64,000 nt of DNA from JBBDWR01 sp040902745 (GCA_040902745.1 JBBDWR010000029.1:159910-223909), one strand, 5' to 3'; shown: positions 8,686-17,718, counted from the first letter of the stretch. A program made the numbers and translations. Notes: generated by a model from the sequence alone, not told the origin.

Positions 8686-9951
8686 TCAGCCGGGATAGGC
8701 AGGGAACTTCGTGGTCAGCTCCGCCACCCGCTTGCGCTGGGCGTCCTTGACCGCCTCGTCCTGCGGATCGCGCACCGTCTCGCCGATGATGCTCGCGATC
8801 TCCCGCGCCTCTGCCTCGTCCATGCCGAGCGTGGAGATCCCCGGCGTACCGACGCGGATGCCGCTGGGGGTTCCCGGGGGCATCGGGTCGAACGGGATCG
8901 CGTTCTTGTTCAAGGCGATCCCGATCTCGTCGCAGGCGTTCTCGGCCTCCTTGCCGCCGATCCCGGCCGGCCGAACGTCGATCAGCGACAGGTGCGAGTC
9001 CGTGCCACCGGAAACGACCCGCATGCCTTCGTCCGCCAGACCGGCGGCGAGCGCTCGCGAGGTCCGAACCGTGCGCGCGGCGTAGCCCTTGAAGTCCGGA
9101 TGCATCGCTTCCTTGAGAGCGACCGCCTTGCCCGCGATGCAGTGTTCGAGCGGGCCGCCTTGCATCATGGGGAAGACCCCCTTGTCGATGGCCTTCGCGT
9201 GCTCCTGCTTGCAGACGATCATCGCGCCGCGAGGCCCCCGCAGCGCTTTGTGCGTGGTGAAGGTCACGACGTCGGCGTACGGGACCGGTGTCGGATAGGC
9301 GCCACCGGCGACGAGCCCGATGAAGTGCGACGCATCCACCCAGAAGATCGCTCCCACCGAGTCGGCGATCTCACGGAACTTCGCGAAATCGATCTCGCGC
9401 GGGTAGGCGGTAAACCCCGCAAGGATCACCTTCGGGCGGTGCTGCTCCGCCAGGTCGGAGATCGTGTCCATGTTCAGTTGCTCGGTCTCCCGGTCCACCT
9501 CGTAGGCCACGAAGTTGAACCACATCCCGGAGACGTTGACAGGGGATCCGTGCGTCAAGTGACCGCCGTGCGGGAGCGAGAGCCCCAGCACCTTGTCGTC
9601 CGAGCGCGGATCCAGGAACGCGCCGAACACGGCCATGTTGGCTTGAGCGCCGGCGTGCGGCTGCACGTTGGCGTGCTCCGCTCCGAAGAGTTGCTTCGCG
9701 CGATCGATCGCGAGCTGCTCAGTCACGTCCACGTACTGGCACCCGCCATAGTAGCGGCGTCCCGGGTAGCCCTCGGCGTACTTGTTGTTCATCGACGAGC
9801 CGACAGCGGCCAGAACCGCGGGACTCGCGAAGTTCTCCGAGGCGATCAGCCGGATCGTGCTGCGCTCCCGTTGCAACTCACCCGCGACCGCATCGGCCAC
9901 CTCCGGGTCTGTGGCCTTGAGGGCCTCCCAGCTTGCCGCGTACTCCTTCAT
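8686..9951 (-). CDS. glyA: Serine hydroxymethyltransferase
   Basis: 421 residues, fold-type I PLP enzyme that interconverts serine and glycine with tetrahydrofolate. Seen are the IASENF motif (36-41), YAEGYPGRRYYGG (58-70), and the PLP-lysine Lys235 in FTTHKALRGPRG. Two usually conserved spots are altered: the aspartate-containing strand reads WVDASHFIGLVAGG where most GlyA have DMAHIAGLVAAG, and HKALRG replaces HKTLRG. The ATG at 9951 overlaps the rpiB stop (ATGA), so it belongs to the sua5/PTP/rpiB/glyA block. Confidence 0.9.
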   Translation of the reverse strand: MKEYAASWEALKATDPEVADAVAGELQRERSTIRLIASENFASPAVLAAVGSSMNNKYAEGYPGRRYYGGCQYVDVTEQLAIDRAKQLFGAEHANVQPHAGAQANMAVFGAFLDPRSDDKVLGLSLPHGGHLTHGSPVNVSGMWFNFVAYEVDRETEQLNMDTISDLAEQHRPKVILAGFTAYPREIDFAKFREIADSVGAIFWVDASHFIGLVAGGAYPTPVPYADVVTFTTHKALRGPRGAMIVCKQEHAKAIDKGVFPMMQGGPLEHCIAGKAVALKEAMHPDFKGYAARTVRTSRALAAGLADEGMRVVSGGTDSHLSLIDVRPAGIGGKEAENACDEIGIALNKNAIPFDPMPPGTPSGIRVGTPGISTLGMDEAEAREIASIIGETVRDPQDEAVKDAQRKRVAELTTKFPAYPG

Positions 9952-10394
9952 AGGTCCCCCCGTTCGATCGCGGCGATCTGTTCCAGCCGCCGCTCGTGGC
10001 GCCCACCGTCGAACGGCGTCGACAACCACACCTTCACGATCTCCTCTGCCAGCGCCAGGGCGACGATCCGGGCACCGATCCCCAGCACGTTGGCGTCGTT
10101 ATGTTGGCGCGAAAGGCGTGCCGTATACAAATCGTTGCACAGGCTCGCCCTGATCCCCGCGACCTTGTTGGCCACGATCTGCTCGCCTTGCCCGGACCCC
10201 CCGAGCACGATCCCTCGGTCCACGTCCCCCTCGGCGACCTGCCGGGCGGTGCGCACGCAGTAGATCGGATAGTCCGTGGCGTCCTCCGAATCGGTCCCCT
10301 GGTCCGCGACCGCATGTCCGTCCGCCGCCAAGATCACCTTCAGGTGTTCCTTGAGGGCATAGCCAGCGTGATCCGACCCGATCGCGATCCTCAC
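9948..10394 (-). CDS. rpiB: Ribose 5-phosphate isomerase B
   Basis: 148 residues. Starts RIAIGSDHAGYALKEHL and holds the GGSGQGEQIVANKVAGIRAS phosphate-binding segment. It lacks the cysteine used by the E. coli enzyme and has the GGSGxGE form of the Mycobacterium type, in which a glutamate is thought to act instead. It interconverts ribulose 5-phosphate and ribose 5-phosphate. GTG at 10394 overlaps the phosphatase stop by four bases. Confidence 0.9.
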   Translation of the reverse strand: MRIAIGSDHAGYALKEHLKVILAADGHAVADQGTDSEDATDYPIYCVRTARQVAEGDVDRGIVLGGSGQGEQIVANKVAGIRASLCNDLYTARLSRQHNDANVLGIGARIVALALAEEIVKVWLSTPFDGGRHERRLEQIAAIERGDL

Positions 10395-10990
10395 GAGGCG
10401 TCCTCCCGGATCGATCCCGCCCCTGCCCGCGCACCGAAGAGCGCATCGACGAGGCGGTCGTCGTAGTCCCGGAGCTCCCATGCGATCGACCGGTAGGTCT
10501 CGAGCGCCATGCCCAGCGGATCGACGACATCCTCGTCCTGCGGATTGCCCTCGAAGCCGCTGCGGCGAAGCACCTCTGCCTCGGCCACCCGCTCCGTGAG
10601 CGCCTCCGGGCCGCCCGCCGGGTCGGCCGGAGGCAGCGCCTCGAGCAGACGAACGAGCTCCTTGAGGGTAAACGTCTTGCCGGCTGCAGCGGGCAGCGCC
10701 CGACGAACGGCATCCACGTGCTCGCGGGCCATCCCGATCACGAGATCGGCATCCGCCACGTGCTCTCGGAGCAGCAGTCGGGCGTGGTGGGTCGAGATGT
10801 CGACATCGAGCTCTCGGGCCGCCGCGATCGATTCCGCCATCGCGCCGGACCCCTCCCACCCCATGGTGCCCGCGGACGCGACCTCGGGAGCGGCATCGCC
10901 GAACCGCTGCTCCAACGCGGAGCGGAGGAATCCCTCCGCGAGCGGGGAACGGCAGACGTTGCCGGTGCAGATGACCAGGATGGAGGCCAT
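10391..10990 (-). CDS. Low-molecular-weight protein tyrosine phosphatase family protein
   Basis: 199 residues. The P-loop C-x5-R is C8-TGNVC-R14 followed by S, at the very N-terminus as in LMW-PTPs and arsenate reductases; the general-acid loop is EDVVDP near residue 155. The product is about 40 residues longer than simple LMW-PTPs because of an insertion around 105-145. The gene sits between sua5 and rpiB, a common actinobacterial arrangement. The substrate is not evident. Confidence 0.85.
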   Translation of the reverse strand: MASILVICTGNVCRSPLAEGFLRSALEQRFGDAAPEVASAGTMGWEGSGAMAESIAAARELDVDISTHHARLLLREHVADADLVIGMAREHVDAVRRALPAAAGKTFTLKELVRLLEALPPADPAGGPEALTERVAEAEVLRRSGFEGNPQDEDVVDPLGMALETYRSIAWELRDYDDRLVDALFGARAGAGSIREDAS

Positions 10991-11051
10991 AGAGACGGAA
11001 CGGGAGTCTAGCAGCGACGGTCGCGAAGCCGGGCGGATCCGCCCACGAGAC

Positions 11052-11687
11052 TCAGTCGTTGCTCAGCAGCCGCAGGACCGCTTCGGAGCCCAGCGCTCCC
11101 GGACGCAGGATGCGCGCGGGCCCGTGTGCCAGATCGACGACGGTGGACGGCATCTGCGACGCGGGTACCGGGTCGTGCAGGTAGGCCCCGACCTCGTCGC
11201 CGAACACCGTCGCCACCCCACCTGCCGTCGTCGGCGTGGGCTCGCCGGACCTGTTGGCGCTGCTCACCGCGAGCGGACCCGTCCGCTCGAGGACCGCGAG
11301 CGTTGCGGCGTGATCGGGCACGCGCACGCCGATCGTCTCTGGGTCGCCGCCGAGATCCCACCCGGCAGAGATCGGCGTGCGTGCCAGGACAACGGTCACG
11401 ACCCCGGGCCACACCTGGGCCACGAACCGCTCGATCCGATCGTCGAACACGGCCACGGTACGGGCGGCATCGATCGATGGGACCAGCACGGGAAGCATGA
11501 GTTCGCGGGGACGGCCCTTGGCCTCGAAGATCCGGCGCGTCGCGGTGGGATCGTCCGGCCGAGCGGCGATGCCGTACACCGTGTCCGTGGGAACCACGAC
11601 GAGCAGCCCCGCAAGGGCGCTCCGTGCAACGTCCACGACGTCTTCCCATCGCTGCCTCGGCCCATCGGTCTCCCCGTGACCGGTCAT
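11052..11687 (-). CDS. tsaC: L-threonylcarbamoyladenylate synthase (Sua5/YwlC/TsaC family)
   Basis: 211 residues with the YrdC-domain motifs: VVPTDTVYGIAA, KGRPRELMLPVLV and SSANRSGEPTPT. The enzyme makes threonylcarbamoyl-AMP from threonine, bicarbonate and ATP for the t6A37 base of ANN-decoding tRNAs. It lacks the C-terminal Sua5 domain, so it is the short form. It overlaps prmC by four bases, as in other actinobacteria where prfA-prmC-sua5 run together. Confidence 0.9.
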   Translation of the reverse strand: MTGHGETDGPRQRWEDVVDVARSALAGLLVVVPTDTVYGIAARPDDPTATRRIFEAKGRPRELMLPVLVPSIDAARTVAVFDDRIERFVAQVWPGVVTVVLARTPISAGWDLGGDPETIGVRVPDHAATLAVLERTGPLAVSSANRSGEPTPTTAGGVATVFGDEVGAYLHDPVPASQMPSTVVDLAHGPARILRPGALGSEAVLRLLSND

Positions 11688-12520
11688 CGCCTGCGGCCGG
11701 TCACGAAGCGGTCCCGCCCAGTGAGATCACGATGGACGCGGGTGGACGTGAACGATCCGGCGAATACCTCGACCACCTCTGCCGCCTGCGACTCGCCGAT
11801 CTCGACCGCGACCCCGCCACCGCCCCGCAGCCACGCCGCCGCATCCGCAGCGAGTCGTTCGTAGACGTCGATCTCGCCCACCAGTGCATGAACCGGATCC
11901 TCACGAACGACAGTCGGCAGGCTCGCGAACTCCGTGGATCGAACGTACGGAGGATTGCTCACGACGAGGTCCAGGGCGCCGCGATCCCTTGTGTCAAGTG
12001 CAGTGAGCAGATCCCCCTCGCGCAGATCCAGCTTCACGCCGAGTCGCGACGCGTTCTCGAGCGCGAGCGCGACCGCGTCCGGAGACCGATCCGTTGCGAC
12101 GATCCGAGCGCCCGGACGTTCGGAGGCGATCGCGAGGGCGATCGCGCCGGTCCCGGTACCGACATCCACGACGGACGGAGCCTCGACGCCGGCCACCAGT
12201 TCCAGCGCGCGGTCCACGAGCAGTTCCGTCTCGGGACGCGGAACGAACACGCCCGGCCGCACCCGCAGCACGAGGCCGCGGAACACCTGTTCACCGGTGA
12301 GGTGCTGCACGGGGGTGCCGGATGCGACACGTCCAACGGCGCGTTCGAACGCCTCGCGCTCGTGGGCGGTCAGGGTGCTCGATCGCGCGTACAGACCCGC
12401 CCGGTCGGTGTCGAGTACCCACATCAGCAACACCTCGACGGCCGCGCGGGGAGCTTCGACATGGGCGCTCGCGAGTTGCAGCTCGGCGGTCCGAAGGATC
12501 TCGCCCGGTCGCGACGACAT
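11684..12520 (-). CDS. prmC: Peptide chain release factor N5-glutamine methyltransferase
   Basis: 278 residues from ATG 12520, eight bases after the prfA stop. An N-terminal helical domain is followed by a class I methyltransferase with VVDVGTGTGAIALA (SAM binding) and the catalytic NPPY tetrapeptide in VVSNPPYVRS. It methylates the glutamine of the GGQ motif in RF1 and RF2; the neighbour prfA encodes that substrate. A 23-residue longer form starting at 12589 would overlap prfA and is not favoured. Confidence 0.92.
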   Translation of the reverse strand: MSSRPGEILRTAELQLASAHVEAPRAAVEVLLMWVLDTDRAGLYARSSTLTAHEREAFERAVGRVASGTPVQHLTGEQVFRGLVLRVRPGVFVPRPETELLVDRALELVAGVEAPSVVDVGTGTGAIALAIASERPGARIVATDRSPDAVALALENASRLGVKLDLREGDLLTALDTRDRGALDLVVSNPPYVRSTEFASLPTVVREDPVHALVGEIDVYERLAADAAAWLRGGGGVAVEIGESQAAEVVEVFAGSFTSTRVHRDLTGRDRFVTGRRR

Positions 12521-12527
12521 CGGGTGC

Positions 12528-13637
12528 TCAGGTCCCGGCGTCGTCGCCGTGGGCAAGCTGTGCAGTTCGGTTCGCAGAGATGAGCGCATCGGTGAACCCG
12601 TCGAGGTCGCCGGCCAGCACTTCGGAGAGTCGGTGCACTGTCAGCTTGATCCGATGATCGGTGACACGGTTCTCCGGGAAGTTGTACGTCCGGATCTTCT
12701 CCGCTCGCTCGCCGGTACCGACCTGTGACCTCCGCGAGTCGGCCTCTTCCCGCTGCCGCTGATCCAGCGCTTGCTGGTACAGACGTGCCCGGAGGTATCG
12801 CATCGCCTTCTCGCGGTTCTGTAGTTGGGATCGCTCCTCCTGGCAGGACGCGACGGTTCCGGTCGGCAGATGGGTGATCCGAACAGCGGAGTCGGTCGTG
12901 TTCACGCTTTGCCCCCCGGGGCCGCTCGATCGGTACACATCGATCTTGAGATCCTCCGGACGGATCTCGACCTCCACCTCCTGCACCTCCGGCATCACCG
13001 CTACCGTCGCGGTCGATGTGTGGATCCGCCCGCTGGACTCGGTGGCGGGGATCCGTTGCACACGATGCACTCCCGACTCCCATTTCAGGTGCGAGTAGGC
13101 GTCTTTGCCGCGAACCTCGATGACCGTGTCTTTGAAACCCCCAGCCTCCGATGGTGACGACGAGAGCACGTCTGTCTTCCAACGGTGGCGTTCGGCGTAG
13201 CGGCGATACATCTCGACGAGGTCACCCGCCCACAGCGCCGCCTCCTGGCCCCCGGTCCCCGCGCGGATCTCCACGAGCAGGTCTTTGCCGTCGTCCGGAT
13301 CCGTCGGTACCAACGTGAGCTCGAGCGTCCCGCGCAGCTCGTCGGCGGTGCGTTCCGCCTTCACGGCCTCGTCCTTGAGGTAGGCGGCCATCTCCGGTTC
13401 GGACTCGGCTGCGGCCATGTCTCGAGCGTCGGTAGCCTGCCGAACCGCGGCTGCGTACGCTCGATACGGCTCCACGACGTCGCGGAGTTCGGAGAAGGTT
13501 CTGCCTAGGTCGCGCAGACGGTCGGGGTCGGAGCCGACCTCGGGTGAGGACATCTCGCGTTGAACGTCCTCGTAGCGCTCTTCGATCTCGCGCAGACGGG
13601 CGTGGAAGTCGGAGTCGGAGTCAGCGTCGGAAGCCAT
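12528..13637 (-). CDS. prfA: Peptide chain release factor 1
   Basis: 369 residues. The stop-codon reading motif is PAT (in RIPATESSG), the RF1 form rather than the SPF of RF2, and the catalytic GGQ is in SSGPGGQSVNTTDSAVR. It ends peptide synthesis at UAA and UAG. ATG at 13637 is preferred over a frame opening at 13721 because it fits the family start and a GATACT -10 hexamer sits six bases upstream, giving a leaderless message. Confidence 0.95.
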   Translation of the reverse strand: MASDADSDSDFHARLREIEERYEDVQREMSSPEVGSDPDRLRDLGRTFSELRDVVEPYRAYAAAVRQATDARDMAAAESEPEMAAYLKDEAVKAERTADELRGTLELTLVPTDPDDGKDLLVEIRAGTGGQEAALWAGDLVEMYRRYAERHRWKTDVLSSSPSEAGGFKDTVIEVRGKDAYSHLKWESGVHRVQRIPATESSGRIHTSTATVAVMPEVQEVEVEIRPEDLKIDVYRSSGPGGQSVNTTDSAVRITHLPTGTVASCQEERSQLQNREKAMRYLRARLYQQALDQRQREEADSRRSQVGTGERAEKIRTYNFPENRVTDHRIKLTVHRLSEVLAGDLDGFTDALISANRTAQLAHGDDAGT

Positions 13638-13643
13638 ACCCCA

Positions 13644-13649
13644 AGTATC
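13644..13649 (-). promoter_or_regulatory. -10 hexamer for leaderless prfA transcript
   Basis: Minus-strand GATACT followed by six bases and the prfA ATG at 13637. The ten bases GATACTTGGG are identical to those at the sigR promoter (61587-61578). Confidence 0.5.
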
Positions 13650-13686
13650 CCCGCTGCGGCGATCGACAGCGCGGGCGCGAGCGGAC

Positions 13687-14562
13687 CTAGGAGCGGCGCC
13701 CTTCGCCCGAGGATTCCTCACCGAGGTTCAGGTCCAAGTCTCCGAGGTCGGCCAGGTTCAGATCCACCGATTCGGCGCTGCCCCCGGACCACAGGTCCTC
13801 GTAGCGTGGATCGACCGGGTCGTTGCCGGAGGACGACGCCGACGGCGACGGTGGTGCTTGGGGATCAGCCGGTTCCGCGTCCTGGATCGCGGAGCCCGTG
13901 GACCCACTCGCGGTCGTTGCGGACGTCGGGGCGCTCGACGGGGAGATCGACGGCATCTCGGGCAGCTCGGTCGTCACATCGGTGCGATCGATCGCCGTTT
14001 CGAGTTCTCGCGCCACGTCGAGCAACCGCGACTGCATCTGCTGGAGCTGCCCGATCATCACCTCTCGCCGGGACGCGAGTCCGGACAGGGCCCGATCGGC
14101 CTCTTCCCGGGCGCGACGCAACGCCTGCTCACCTTCGGCACGCGCCTGCTCCGCGCGAGCCTGGGCGTCGGTCCGCACACGGTCGGCTTCGCCTCGCGCC
14201 TGTGCGAGGACCGTTGCGGACTCTTCCTTGGACTCTCGCAGGATGCGCTGCGCCTGCTCGTCGGCCGATCGCAACAGCCCTGCCATACGCGCGCTCAGGT
14301 CCTCATAGGGGTCCTGCGATCCCTGGGCTTCGGTGGCCTGCGGCGATCGGGACGCCGAGTTCCGCGCTTCGGTCTTGGCCGTCTCCGCCTGGAGACGAAC
14401 CCCTTTGAGGTCCTTCTCGAGCTTCTCGACCTGTTCGGCGATCTGCTCGAGGTAGTCGCGCACCTGGTCGGGATCGAAACCGCGCCGGACCGAGGCGAAC
14501 ATGCGGCGACGGATCTGCTCCGCGCTCGGTGACAGGGGAACGTCGAGCTCGGTGGGTGTCAT
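13687..14562 (-). CDS. DivIVA-like coiled-coil protein
   Basis: 291 residues from ATG 14562, chosen because AGGAGG (14578-14573) lies ten bases upstream, while the alternative GTG at 14571 is too close to it. Residues about 15-50 hold the DivIVA N-terminal pattern (MFASVRRGFDPDQVRDYLEQI), then a long charged coiled-coil rich in Glu, Arg, Ala and Gln to about 180, and an acidic Ser/Pro/Thr-rich tail ending in DLNLADLGDLDLNLGEE. DivIVA proteins bind curved membrane and, in actinobacteria, guide polar growth (Wag31). This copy lies between prfA and the DUF1385 gene rather than at the ftsZ region, so it may be a paralogue. Confidence 0.75.
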   Translation of the reverse strand: MTPTELDVPLSPSAEQIRRRMFASVRRGFDPDQVRDYLEQIAEQVEKLEKDLKGVRLQAETAKTEARNSASRSPQATEAQGSQDPYEDLSARMAGLLRSADEQAQRILRESKEESATVLAQARGEADRVRTDAQARAEQARAEGEQALRRAREEADRALSGLASRREVMIGQLQQMQSRLLDVARELETAIDRTDVTTELPEMPSISPSSAPTSATTASGSTGSAIQDAEPADPQAPPSPSASSSGNDPVDPRYEDLWSGGSAESVDLNLADLGDLDLNLGEESSGEGRRS

Positions 14563-14680
14563 AGGACTCACCCCTCCTGGGGGAACGTGGACGGTCAGGG
14601 GGTTCGAACTGCAACTCTAGCCCCGCGACCCGGCTTTTCAACGACCTCGTGGCCTCCGGGCGAAACCCCTGCTGCCGTGT

Positions 14681-15685
14681 TCAGGAGGTCCCGGCTCCCG
14701 GTGCCGGATCGGGAGCCGCGGTCGCCACCTCGCCGCCCTGAGACGTCGCGGCGTTGCCGCCGGCCTCGGATGCCGCCGCCTCGCGACGCAGCACCTCGTT
14801 GAACGAAGCGATCGCCACTTCGATCTGATCGGGACTCGGGGGCTTCGTCGTGATCTTCTGCAGCCACAGCCCCGGCGTCATCAGCCCTCGCATCAGCCAG
14901 GAGTTCGGGAAACGAGCCCCCAGGCGAAGCATCTCGTACGCGAAAGCCGCGATCAGCGGGATCGCGACGATGCGCGACAGGATCCGCCAATGCAACGGGG
15001 GCGATCCGAACAGGGCGAAGATCAAGATCGTGAGGACCATCACGATCAACAGGAAGTTCGTGCCGCACCGCACGTGCAGGGTGGAGTACCGGCCGACGTT
15101 CTCCACGTTGAGCGGCTCGTCGTGCTCGAAGGCCGCGATCGTCTTGTGCTCTGCCCCGTGGTACTGGAACACCCGCCTGATGTCCTTGGTCTGACCGATG
15201 ATCGCGAGATAGCCGAGGAACAACAGCACCCGAAACACACCCTCGGCGACGCTGGTCCAGACCCCCGCCCCGACGCGATCCCCGATCCACCCGAACAGCG
15301 CAGCGGGGAACGCGATGAAGATCCCGATGAACAAGACGATCGCGAGCGCCATGGCGAACCCCATCGTGCCGCCGGAGAGCTGGACCTCCTCCGGACTCGA
15401 GACGCGCGCCGCGATCGTGAGTGCCCGGAAGCCGATCTTCAGTGATTGCCCCAACACGATGACGCCGCGGAATCCCGGCTTCGCCAGGAGCGGGTGCTTC
15501 TTGGCCACCGAGTCGATCTCGTGCGACTCGATATGGATCTCGTCGTCGGGCTTGCGTACGGCCAACGCCCAGATGTCGCGACCGCGCATCATGACCCCCT
15601 CGATCACCGCCTGGCCGCCGTAGAGATGATCCTTGGGCGGGGGTGCGGTGGTGCCACCACGATCGCGCTCGGGCTGCTCCGCCAT
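14681..15685 (-). CDS. DUF1385 family membrane protein
   Basis: 334 residues. Begins with the family signature YGGQAVIEGVMMRG and has a central YHGAEHKTIAAFEHD metal-ligand-like motif, RCGTNFLL, and four to five membrane helices (about 105-130, 150-165, 205-225, 235-250). The C-terminal tail is Ala/Gly/Pro-rich. DUF1385 (YqhQ) genes are often beside rpmE and prfA; the function is unknown, with proposals around membrane quality control. It lies 11 bases after rpmE. Confidence 0.85.
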   Translation of the reverse strand: MAEQPERDRGGTTAPPPKDHLYGGQAVIEGVMMRGRDIWALAVRKPDDEIHIESHEIDSVAKKHPLLAKPGFRGVIVLGQSLKIGFRALTIAARVSSPEEVQLSGGTMGFAMALAIVLFIGIFIAFPAALFGWIGDRVGAGVWTSVAEGVFRVLLFLGYLAIIGQTKDIRRVFQYHGAEHKTIAAFEHDEPLNVENVGRYSTLHVRCGTNFLLIVMVLTILIFALFGSPPLHWRILSRIVAIPLIAAFAYEMLRLGARFPNSWLMRGLMTPGLWLQKITTKPPSPDQIEVAIASFNEVLRREAAASEAGGNAATSQGGEVATAAPDPAPGAGTS

Positions 15686-15696
15686 CCGGGAGATGC

Positions 15697-15969
15697 TCAG
15701 CTCTTCTCGGCCGGGGCGTCCGCCGGCTCGGGAGCGGTCTGCCTCGCCTGCGGCTCGGCCGCTTGCTGCTTCGCGTAGCGGCGCTGGAAACGCTCGACGC
15801 GGCCCCCGGTGTCAACGAGCTTCTGCTTGCCCGTGTAGAAGGGGTGGCACTGCGAACACAGCTCGACCCGCAGCTCCTTGCCCGGCGCGGTGGAACGCGT
15901 CTCGAACGTCGTGCCGCACGAGCAGTGCACGACGGTCACGTGGTAGTCGGGATGGATGTCCTGCTTCAT
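15697..15969 (-). CDS. rpmE: 50S ribosomal protein L31 (zinc-binding form)
   Basis: 90 residues. Begins MKQDIHPDYH and has the C+ zinc ligands Cys16, Cys18, Cys38 and Cys41 (HCSCG, ELCSQCHPFYTG). The C-terminal 20 residues are an Ala/Pro/Glu extension beyond the usual 70. A GAGGAG ribosome site lies nine bases before ATG 15969. Zinc-binding L31 is normally the copy used in zinc-replete cells. It follows rho by 34 bases. Confidence 0.95.
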   Translation of the reverse strand: MKQDIHPDYHVTVVHCSCGTTFETRSTAPGKELRVELCSQCHPFYTGKQKLVDTGGRVERFQRRYAKQQAAEPQARQTAPEPADAPAEKS

Positions 15970-16003
15970 GTCGTTGCTCTCCTCACTTGTGCCCCTCGGA
16001 TAT

Positions 16004-17716
16004 CTACGGCGCTTTCGCGATCTCCTTGAGGAACTGCTCGTTCGACTTCGTGGCGCGGATCTTGTCGGTGAGCAGCTCGATCGCGGCTGCCGGCTCCAGG
16101 GCGTGCAGCACCCTTCGAAGCCGCCACACCAGGGCAAGCTCCTCCGTGGCCATCAACAGATCCTCTTTGCGGGTGCCGGACGCCTCGACGTTGATCGCCG
16201 GGAAGAGGCGCTTCTCCGACAGCGCGCGGTCCAGCCGCAGTTCCATGTTGCCCGTGCCCTTGAACTCCTCGAAGATCACCTCGTCCATCCGCGAGCCCGT
16301 CTCGACGAGCGCGCTCGCGATGATCGTGAGCGATCCCCCCTGTTCGATGTTTCGCGCCGCACCGAAGAATCGCTTGGGCGGATAGAGCGCCGTCGAATCG
16401 ACGCCTCCGGACAGGATCTTGCCCGATGCCGGCGCCGCAAGGTTGTATGCGCGGGCCAGCCGGGTGACCGAGTCGAGGAGGATCGCGACGTCCTTGCCCA
16501 TCTCCGCGAGGCGCTTCGCGCGCTCGAGAACGAGCTCGGTGACCTGGATGTGCTGATCGGCCGGCTTGTCGAAGGTCGAGTAGACGACCTCGGCCGCCTC
16601 GACCGTCCGTTGCCAGTCCGTGACCTCCTCGGGGCGCTCGTCGACCAGCAGCACGATCACATGGGTATCCGGTGCGGATCCGATGATCCCGTTCGCGATC
16701 TGCTTGAGCACCGTCGTCTTGCCCGCCTTAGGCGGGGACACCACCATGCCGCGCTGCCCCTTGCCGATCGGCGCGACCATGTCCATGATCCGGCCGGTCA
16801 CCTCGGTCGGGGTCGTCTCGAGTCGGAACCGTTCCTCGGGGAAGAGCGGTGTGAGCTTCTCGAAGTTCGGACGCGCCTTGGCAGCCTCGGGCTCCATGCC
16901 GTTGACCGTGTCGATCCGCAGGAGAGCGAAGTACTTCTCGCCGTCCTTCGGCCGGCGCACCTGCCCGACGACCGTGTCGCCCTTGCGCAGTGCGAAACGC
17001 CTGATCTGCGAGACCGAGACGTAGATGTCCTCGGAGCCGGGCAGGTAGCCCGAGGTCCTCAGGAACCCGTAGCCCTCGGGGAGCACGTCCAGCAAGCCCG
17101 TCGCGGTCGGCGCATTCTGCAGTTCCTCGACCCGCTCCTCCTGCTCCTTGGCGCGTCGCTGTTCGCGTTGACGTCGTCGGTCCTCGCGGGACCGGCGACG
17201 GCGTTCGTTGTTGCTGCCTTGACCGCTGCCTTGACCGCTGCCTTGACCGCTGCCTTGACCGCTGCCTTGACCGCTGCCTTGACCGTCGCCGCCGCGGTCG
17301 CCGCCTCGGTCGCCGCCTCGGTCGCCGCCTCGGTCGCGGTTGCGATCGCCTCGGTCGCGGCCCGCCCGGTTGCCGTCACGATCACCACCGGGACGACCGC
17401 GATCGCTGTTGCCGCGATCGCCTCGGTCGCGGCCCGCCCGGTTGCCGTCACGATCACCCGGGAGGTCTTCCTCGGAGTCCGCACGGTCCTGTCCTCCGTC
17501 GGTCGCGACCTCACCGTTGCTCGACGCGTCGGCGGATTCGTCCGCCTGCGAGGCGGCCGGAGCCGGCCCGTTGGTGCCGCTCTTGTCGATGATCGCGTCG
17601 ATCAAGCCGGCCTTGCGCAGCCGCTGGTGCCCCTGGATGCCGAGCGTGCCGGCGATCTTCTGGAGCTCCGGAAGGACCTTGCCTTCCAGGGCTGCGCGAT
17701 CGGTCGTTGGGTCCAT
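16004..17716 (-). CDS. rho: Transcription termination factor Rho with long low-complexity insert
   Basis: 570 residues, longer than the 419 of E. coli. Residues 1-46 form the Rho N-terminal SAP-like domain; about 48-198 are a disordered insert with two exact GDRDGNRAGRDRGDR units, GGDR repeats, and a (GQGS)n run, then an Arg/Glu-rich helix; 203-275 hold the RNA-binding cold-shock fold (GYGFLR, DIYVSVSQIRRF); the P-loop is SPPKAGKTT (327-335). It is an RNA-dependent hexameric helicase that ends transcription. Actinobacterial Rho proteins commonly carry such Arg/Gly-rich inserts, which add RNA affinity. Confidence 0.95.
   Translation of the reverse strand: MDPTTDRAALEGKVLPELQKIAGTLGIQGHQRLRKAGLIDAIIDKSGTNGPAPAASQADESADASSNGEVATDGGQDRADSEEDLPGDRDGNRAGRDRGDRGNSDRGRPGGDRDGNRAGRDRGDRNRDRGGDRGGDRGGDRGGDGQGSGQGSGQGSGQGSGQGSGQGSNNERRRRSREDRRRQREQRRAKEQEERVEELQNAPTATGLLDVLPEGYGFLRTSGYLPGSEDIYVSVSQIRRFALRKGDTVVGQVRRPKDGEKYFALLRIDTVNGMEPEAAKARPNFEKLTPLFPEERFRLETTPTEVTGRIMDMVAPIGKGQRGMVVSPPKAGKTTVLKQIANGIIGSAPDTHVIVLLVDERPEEVTDWQRTVEAAEVVYSTFDKPADQHIQVTELVLERAKRLAEMGKDVAILLDSVTRLARAYNLAAPASGKILSGGVDSTALYPPKRFFGAARNIEQGGSLTIIASALVETGSRMDEVIFEEFKGTGNMELRLDRALSEKRLFPAINVEASGTRKEDLLMATEELALVWRLRRVLHALEPAAAIELLTDKIRATKSNEQFLKEIAKAP
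17219..17285 (-). repeat. 12-bp tandem repeat inside rho (GQGS-coding)
   Basis: Plus strand shows five head-to-tail copies of ttgaccgctgcc plus a partial sixth, encoding the (GQGS)n run of Rho. Near-perfect copies suggest recent slippage. Confidence 0.9.
17342..17458 (-). repeat. 45-bp exact direct repeat inside rho
   Basis: Bases 17342-17386 and 17414-17458 are identical over 45 bp and encode GDRDGNRAGRDRGDR twice. The 27 bp between them encode a related Arg/Gly stretch. Confidence 0.9.
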
Positions 17717-17718
17717 GT

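Noticed and set aside
7246..10263. 1005-codon plus-strand open frame over wecA and glyA
   Set aside because: Shadow of the minus-strand genes; composition not protein-like.
17219..17458. CRISPR-like array
   Set aside because: Repeats are adjacent or nearly so, in frame with rho and without unique spacers.
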